NCBI GenBank assembly: GCA_024275855.1
Contig: JAJRYL010000071.1
Location: 1-11,026, forward strand
Origin: Deltaproteobacteria bacterium
GTDB lineage: Bacteria > Desulfobacterota > GWC2-55-46 > JADFVP01
DNA length: 11,026 nucleotides
Direction of reading: 5' to 3'
Within the stretch, counting starts at the first letter, position 1. Each line of letters opens with the position of its first letter. The notes below the pieces were generated by a model. The model was given only the letters and a program-made list of their open reading frames with translations. It was not told the origin of the DNA and did not search any database. Positions 7,383 through 11,026 of the stretch are shown one piece after another. The position numbers and the translations under genes were made by a program.

Positions 7383-7847
7383 CTAAATACTTACGAGAGC
7401 CACTGCCCTCTCTACGGCCTCTTTAGCGGTAAACGACACTAAAACTTCTGAAGAGACCTCCCATGTACCGAGTCCGACAACGGGTGTGGAGTTTTTAAGC
7501 GCAAGAGCGATCTCGCTGAGCGTGCCGTAACCTCCGCCTATCGCTATTAAAACGCAAGCCGCGCGAACTATTAAGACGTTGCGTCCGTCGCCGAGGCCGG
7601 TTGGAATTATAACGTCGCTATACCGGTTGCCCTCTTTAGGGTCGAGTCCGGGCAGCAGCCCGACCACCGTTGCTCCGGCGCTCTTAGCGCCCTTTGCCGA
7701 GGCCGCCATTACCCCGTGCATGCCGCCGTTTATAAGCGTAAAACCGGCCACGGCAATCAGCCGCCCGACCTCTTCGGCCTTGGCGTTCAAAGCCGTCTCT
7801 TCTTTGCCGCTGCCTATAACCCCTATCATCCGTACCGCCTGTTTCAT
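7383..7847 (-). CDS. TIGR00725/LOG-like SLOG-fold protein
   Basis: 154 residues with a Rossmann-type nucleotide-binding fold. Family marks are MIGVIGSG near the start, GGMHGVMAASAKGAK (41-55), VVGLLPG (61-67), and IAIGGGYGTLSE (101-112). True LOG enzymes (nucleoside monophosphate phosphoribohydrolases, once called lysine decarboxylases) carry PGGxGTxxE plus an upstream catalytic Arg. Here the Pro is replaced (IGGG), but E112 and R89 stand 23 residues apart, which I believe matches the LOG Arg/Glu pair. A phosphoribohydrolase or nucleotide-binding role is therefore plausible but unproven for this branch. ATG 7847 is the first usable start after an in-frame TAA; its ribosome site is weak. It sits 54 AT-rich bases after the yqaA-like gene and 7 bases before the nlpD-like gene, so it is likely co-transcribed with both. 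Confidence 0.85.
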   Translation of the reverse strand: MKQAVRMIGVIGSGKEETALNAKAEEVGRLIAVAGFTLINGGMHGVMAASAKGAKSAGATVVGLLPGLDPKEGNRYSDVIIPTGLGDGRNVLIVRAACVLIAIGGGYGTLSEIALALKNSTPVVGLGTWEVSSEVLVSFTAKEAVERAVALVSI

Positions 7848-7901
7848 AACCGCGCCTGTTTAGAAAAAAAGAGACCGCCTTATTTAATAACAATATAAAG
7901 G

Positions 7902-8486
7902 CTAATGGATAACGACTTTTAACAGTATAAAACCGCCGACGAGCAAGATCACCAGAACGATAGAGAGCAGGTTGAAGTATTTATCTATAAAACCCTTAAT
8001 CGGTTTGCCGTACTTATAGATAAGATAAGCGACAATGAAGAAGCGCAACGAGCGGGAGACGAACGACGCGCCGATAAAGACCCAGAAGTTTATCTTGAAC
8101 GCACCCGCCGTAATGGTAAACGCCTTGTACGGTATAGGGGTGAATCCGGCAATGGCGACCGCCCACGCGTTGTAGTGCTGATAAAGCGTCTGAATGTATT
8201 CGTACTTGTCTGTCAGTCCGTAAAAGGCGATTATACTGTTGCCTACAACATCCATAAGGTAGACGCCGATTACGTAACCTAAGGCGCCGCCAAGCACGCT
8301 GCCTACCGAACAGAGCAGGGCGAAGTAGAAGGCGCGCGAGGGGATAGAGAGCGCGAGCGCTATAAGCAGAACGTCCGGCGGTATGGGAAAAAAAGAACTC
8401 TCGGCAAAAGCGAGTAAAAAGAGGGCGAGCCCGCCGTACGGAGAATGCGCCCATGAGAGCACCCAGTTGTAAGCCCGTTTTAACAT
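7902..8486 (-). CDS. YqaA/DedA-family (VTT domain) membrane protein
   Basis: 194 residues, inner-membrane protein of the VTT/SNARE-associated family, short YqaA branch. DedA proteins are linked to lipid-carrier flipping and membrane homeostasis; the substrate of YqaA is not known to me. Signature elements are the re-entrant loop [14 protein letters not shown] (28-41), GGALGYVIG (66-74), a second re-entrant loop [13 protein letters not shown] (113-125) and SRSLRFF (144-150) with two conserved arginines. Hydrophobic segments are at ~19-48, 55-82, 108-143 and 172-192. The ATG overlaps the end of pcm by seven bases (ATGTTAA), with AAGGG six bases before it inside pcm, so the two are translationally coupled. 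yqaA-like genes often accompany pcm/surE in Proteobacteria. Confidence 0.86.
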   Translation of the reverse strand: MLKRAYNWVLSWAHSPYGGLALFLLAFAESSFFPIPPDVLLIALALSIPSRAFYFALLCSVGSVLGGALGYVIGVYLMDVVGNSIIAFYGLTDKYEYIQTLYQHYNAWAVAIAGFTPIPYKAFTITAGAFKINFWVFIGASFVSRSLRFFIVAYLIYKYGKPIKGFIDKYFNLLSIVLVILLVGGFILLKVVIH

Positions 8487-9163
8487 CTGTTACCCTTAAC
8501 CTCCCAGCCGTTTGCGCCAATAAGTTTTACAAACCTGCAACCGCCAAGCCTTTCGGTCTGAAGACGGTCTTTCATCTTTGTTATCTTTATCAACTCCTGA
8601 ACCTCTTCGTCCCCTACGGGAATTACGAGCCTGCCACCGACACAAAGCTGCGCTACCAAAGAGTCCGGCACTTTGGGAGCGCCGGCGGTAACCATAATAG
8701 CGTCGAACGGGGCCTCGTCGAGCCATCCGCGCGTGCCGTCCGCTACGCGCACCAGTACGTTCGAGCAGTAGAAAGAGTCTAAAATCTTTCGCGCGTTATT
8801 GGCTACGCGCGATATTCGCTCAACCGAGTAGACTTTTTCCGAAAGTAGCGAGAGTATAGAGGCCTGGTACCCGGAGCCGGTTCCGACCTCAAGCACACGC
8901 TCAGAACCAGTCAGTGCGAGCGCCTCGGTCATAAGCGCGACGATATAAGGTTGAGAGATGGTCTGTTTTTCGCCGATCGGCAACGGGTAGTCGCCATAGG
9001 CCTGCCCCCTTAGAGCCTCCTCTACAAAGAGGTGGCGCGGAACTCTTAACATCGCCTCTATAACGGCGGGGTCTTTAACGCCCCTGGCTATAACCTGCCG
9101 CTCTACCATCTGACGCCTGGCACGCTCGTAAATATCTTTTTTAAAACGTAAGGTCGAAACCAT
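8480..9163 (-). CDS. pcm: Protein-L-isoaspartate O-methyltransferase
   Basis: Cytoplasmic repair enzyme that methylates L-isoaspartyl residues in ageing proteins using S-adenosylmethionine. It has 227 residues; the family is about 205-230. The conserved substrate-site motif QTISQPY (67-73), SAM-binding motif [12 protein letters not shown] (90-100), the acidic ribose-binding SVERI (113-117), DGTRGW (142-147) and [10 protein letters not shown] (151-160) are all present. ATG 9163 is the first Met in frame, but no strong Shine-Dalgarno precedes it. An internal ATG at residue 19 (MVERQV) is a weaker alternative because [10 protein letters not shown] is itself conserved. Its last codons overlap the yqaA-like gene. 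It lies 132 bases after surE, a gap holding a small candidate ORF. Confidence 0.95.
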   Translation of the reverse strand: MVSTLRFKKDIYERARRQMVERQVIARGVKDPAVIEAMLRVPRHLFVEEALRGQAYGDYPLPIGEKQTISQPYIVALMTEALALTGSERVLEVGTGSGYQASILSLLSEKVYSVERISRVANNARKILDSFYCSNVLVRVADGTRGWLDEAPFDAIMVTAGAPKVPDSLVAQLCVGGRLVIPVGDEEVQELIKITKMKDRLQTERLGGCRFVKLIGANGWEVKGNRC

Positions 9164-9218
9164 AGGTGCAAAACCACTTTAGCGGAATAAGAAAAAGAGA
9201 AGCGGATATTTTAAAACT

Positions 9219-9311
9219 CTAACGCTGCTTTGAGTCTTTCAACTCTTCAAGAGCAGAGTGATCCGATAAATAATCGATGCGGCGAACAGAGCGCCTCAGC
9301 GCACCTTCCAA
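9219..9311 (-). CDS. Candidate 30-codon small ORF between surE and pcm
   Basis: A TTG at 9311-9309 inside the end of surE has a strong GAGGAG (9325-9320) eight bases upstream. It opens a frame of 30 codons ending in TAG at 9221-9219. The peptide starts MEGALRRSVRRIDYLSDHSA and continues LEELKDSKQR, a charged, helix-prone sequence with no family I recognise. The start overlaps surE in another frame. The ribosome site coincides with Glu-Glu codons of surE, so it could be chance. If real, it would be translationally coupled to surE. Confidence 0.25.
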   Translation of the reverse strand: MEGALRRSVRRIDYLSDHSALEELKDSKQR

Positions 9312-10069
9312 CCGTTTAACTCCTCAAGAGAAGAGTAGTTGGTAAGGTCGAGGTGGAGCGGAGTTATAGAAATATATCCTTTTTGCATAGCATGAAAATC
9401 ACACTCTTTGCCGCCCTCCCACCTGTCTACGCTGCCGCCTATCCAGTAATACTTTTTACCTCGCGGGTCGAGTTTTTCTACCACAACGTCGTTGAAGAAA
9501 CGTTTGCCGAGGTGCGTTATCCTGTAACCCTTTATATTTTTAACTTGCGGTATATTTACGTTGATAAGCGTATCTTTGGGTAGTCCGGTTTTTAAGACAT
9601 GGCGCGCGATTTTAGCGGCAAAAGCGGCGGCCGGCTTATAGTCGTACGCCTCCTTACCGTATTCACCCTCTAACGAGACCGCGATTGAGGGAATATTCAG
9701 GAGCGTGCCCTCCATAGCGGCGGAGACGGTGCCGGAGTACGATACGTCCTCGCCAAGGTTTATCCCCCTGTTGATTCCTGAAACGACAAGGTCTGGACGA
9801 ACGGAAAGGATTCCGTGAACCGCTAAGTTGATACAGTCGGTCGGGGTACCGTCTACCGCATAGGTCTGTTTAGCCGTCTCCAGAACTCGAAGGGGGCGGT
9901 GCAGCGTAAGAGAGTGGCTTGCCGCGCTGCGCTCCCTGTCGGGCGCGACTACGTATACGGAACCGACCCGCCTCAAAGCCGACGCTAATCGCTTTATACC
10001 CTCGGCATGGATTCCGTCGTCATTAGAGACGAGTATTACCGGCCGTTTTTTTCTCTTTTGTAACGCCAT
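9296..10069 (-). CDS. surE: 5'/3'-nucleotidase SurE
   Basis: Metal-dependent nucleoside monophosphate phosphatase, also acting on short polyphosphate in some species; a stationary-phase survival protein. It has 257 residues, typical length. The metal and active-site motifs are complete: SNDDGIHAEGI (15-25, with D17 and D18), APDRERSAASHSLTL (42-56, with S48), GTPTDC (74-79) and SGINRGINLGEDVSYSGTVSAA (97-118, with N100). ATG 10069 has AAAGGA six bases upstream. It is the first gene of the minus-strand block, with a plausible promoter in the gap shared with purM. Together with pcm, nlpD and rpoS it gives the well-known surE-pcm-nlpD-rpoS arrangement. Confidence 0.97.
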   Translation of the reverse strand: MALQKRKKRPVILVSNDDGIHAEGIKRLASALRRVGSVYVVAPDRERSAASHSLTLHRPLRVLETAKQTYAVDGTPTDCINLAVHGILSVRPDLVVSGINRGINLGEDVSYSGTVSAAMEGTLLNIPSIAVSLEGEYGKEAYDYKPAAAFAAKIARHVLKTGLPKDTLINVNIPQVKNIKGYRITHLGKRFFNDVVVEKLDPRGKKYYWIGGSVDRWEGGKECDFHAMQKGYISITPLHLDLTNYSSLEELNGWKVR

Positions 10070-10115
10070 GCGTTCCTTTCAGTTCTTTTATACAGGTAAT
10101 AGTAAAGAAAACAAT

Positions 10116-10145
10116 ATAATAGAAGAGTTTAAAATACAACAACAA
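10116..10145 (-). promoter_or_regulatory. Possible sigma-70-type promoter for surE
   Basis: On the minus strand TTGTTG (10145-10140) and TATTAT (10121-10116) are spaced by 18 bases, giving a start near 10109 and a leader of about 40 bases before surE. The -10 box is good, the -35 box fair. The region is very AT-rich. Confidence 0.4.
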
Positions 10146-10168
10146 AGCTAAATGAAGAACGGATTGTT

Positions 10169-10197
10169 TTGACAATTGCGCCCCGTTCGATTACTCT
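10169..10197 (+). promoter_or_regulatory. Possible sigma-70-type promoter for purM, predicting a leaderless mRNA
   Basis: A perfect TTGACA (10169-10174) stands exactly 17 bases before TACTCT (10192-10197). Transcription would start near 10204-10205, at or next to the ATG of purM (10205). No Shine-Dalgarno lies before that ATG, consistent with a leaderless transcript. An inverted repeat ATTGT-N4-ACAAT (10163-10176) overlaps the -35 box and could be an operator. Confidence 0.4.
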
Positions 10198-10204
10198 GTC
10201 TACC

Positions 10205-11026
10205 ATGAAAAAAATATCTTACAAAAACTCCGGAGTAAACATAGACGAAGGCGCTAAACTCGTGGAGCTTATAAAACCGGCGGTTCGGGCAACCGGAAGA
10301 GCTGGCGTAATCGGGGGCATAGGCGGCTTCGGCGGCCTCTTTTCAGGCAGCTTCAAGGGAATGACCGACCCGGTGCTTGTTTCGGCCACCGACGGAGTAG
10401 GCACCAAGCTAAAGATTGCCTTTAAAACCGGCAGGCACGACACGGTCGGCATAGACCTTGTCGCTATGAGCGTTAACGACATACTCGTTTCAGGCGCCGA
10501 GCCTCTCTTTTTTCTCGATTACCTCGCTACGGCGAAGCTAAACGCTACAGAACACGCCAACGTTGTCAAGGGCGTGGCGCGGGGCTGTAAAGAGTCCGGC
10601 TGCGCGCTTCTTGGCGGAGAGACCGCCGAGATGCCCGGCATGTACGCCAAGGGAGAGTACGACCTCGCCGGTTTTGCCGTTGGCGTTGTAGATAAAAAGG
10701 CCATAATCGACCATAAACGGGTCAAAGCCGGAGACCGGCTTATCGGGCTCGCCTCTTAGGGGCTGCACAGTAACGGGTTCTCACTTGCAAGAAAAGTCCT
10801 CTTCGACCGTTTAAAGCTAAAGGTTACAGATAAAGTAAAGGGGCTTGGCGCAAGGAACTTAGGCTCCGTGCTCCTCGCCCCTACCCGGCTCTACGTTAAA
10901 CCGGTTCTGGGACTCTTAAAAAAAGTACGCCCTTCGGCAATGGTGCACGTAACGGGCGGCGGTTTTCAAGAGAATATATCGAGGGTGCTGCCGCACGGGT
11001 TAAAGGCGGTGGTCGAGCTTGGCACA
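10205..11026 (+). pseudogene. purM: purM (AIR synthetase), interrupted by in-frame TAG, 3' end outside window
   Basis: Phosphoribosylformylglycinamidine cyclo-ligase: the fifth step of purine synthesis, making AIR from FGAM with ATP. ATG 10205 gives the usual short start [16 protein letters not shown]; a TTG at 10169 would add 12 atypical residues and coincides with a -35 box. Motifs before the break are GIGGFGGLF (38-46), [13 protein letters not shown] (60-72), [15 protein letters not shown] (89-103) and [11 protein letters not shown] (137-147). The frame stops at TAG 10757-10759 after 184 codons, ending ...IGLAS. The same frame then runs on for 89 codons to the window edge with clear PurM sequence (GLHSNGFSLARKV, LLAPTRLYVKP, HVTGGGFQENISRVLP). 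Family members usually have a second Ser where the TAG stands, so TCG to TAG, one base, explains it. The break falls near the AIRS/AIRS_C domain boundary. A natural mutation, a base error and suppression all remain possible. Confidence 0.9.

Noticed and set aside
9164..9295. Promoter for pcm in the surE-pcm gap
   Set aside because: TAAAAT could act as a -10 box, but the nearest TTGAAA is 23 bases away, too far for a sigma-70 promoter.
10169..10204. TTG 10169 as the purM start
   Set aside because: It would add 12 residues not typical of PurM, and the TTGACA is better explained as a -35 box.
10757..10759. TAG reassigned to an amino acid (or pyrrolysine) as the general explanation for the purM stop
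   Set aside because: TAG ends the AMIN gene, the gspN-like gene, apt, the LOG-like gene and the yqaA-like gene at natural C-termini, so it is a working stop here. The purM site is normally Ser, one base from TAG, and not a place where pyrrolysine would be expected.
1..11026. CRISPR array, tRNA, rRNA, insertion sequence, toxin-antitoxin or phage defence genes
   Set aside because: No regular direct repeats, no cloverleaf or rRNA-like sequence, no transposase or nuclease motifs were seen; all sizeable frames are explained by housekeeping, secretion or stress genes.

Overview
The window looks like chromosomal core DNA from a Gram-negative bacterium of deltaproteobacterial grade (Desulfobacterota or a neighbouring phylum; I cannot place it more closely). 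Four things point there: a general secretion pathway (gspE-gspF) with a GspN-type protein, a lipoprotein of NlpD type, a group 2 sigma factor of RpoS type, and the gene string surE-pcm-...-nlpD-rpoS. There is no sign of phage, insertion sequence, CRISPR array, tRNA or rRNA. Base composition and codon use look even throughout. No stretch above 300 bases lacks a gene; the largest gaps are about 130 bases.

Plus-strand block (1 to about 4100): the end of an AMIN-domain protein whose start lies outside the window, then gspE (secretion ATPase) and gspF (inner-membrane platform protein). These are closely packed and probably one operon. Next comes an unrecognised secreted protein of 201 residues with its own strong ribosome binding site. 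The block ends at a perfect 46-base palindrome (4121-4166), which serves as a terminator in both directions.

Minus-strand block (10069 down to 4194): surE, pcm, a YqaA/DedA-family membrane protein, a TIGR00725/LOG-like protein, an NlpD-like LysM-M23 lipoprotein, an RpoS-like sigma factor, apt, then a GspN-like protein. This is the surE-pcm-nlpD-rpoS stationary-phase and repair cluster known from Proteobacteria, with yqaA and the LOG-like gene inserted between pcm and nlpD. A hairpin with a T-run separates apt from gspN. A candidate 30-codon ORF sits between surE and pcm, and a 9-codon ORF touches the rpoS ribosome binding site.

Right edge (10205 to end, plus strand): purM, divergent from surE. 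It is interrupted by an in-frame TAG at codon 185, after which the PurM sequence continues unbroken and well conserved to the window edge. TAG is the ordinary stop of five other genes here, so the amber codon in purM is most likely a nonsense mutation or a base error. Suppression remains possible.

Functionally the window joins protein secretion with stationary-phase control, protein repair (Pcm), cell-wall remodelling (NlpD-like) and nucleotide turnover (SurE, LOG-like, Apt, PurM). I see no convincing new multi-gene system. The most useful leads are the purM amber codon, the composition of the extended rpoS cluster, and the small ORFs and hairpins between its genes.
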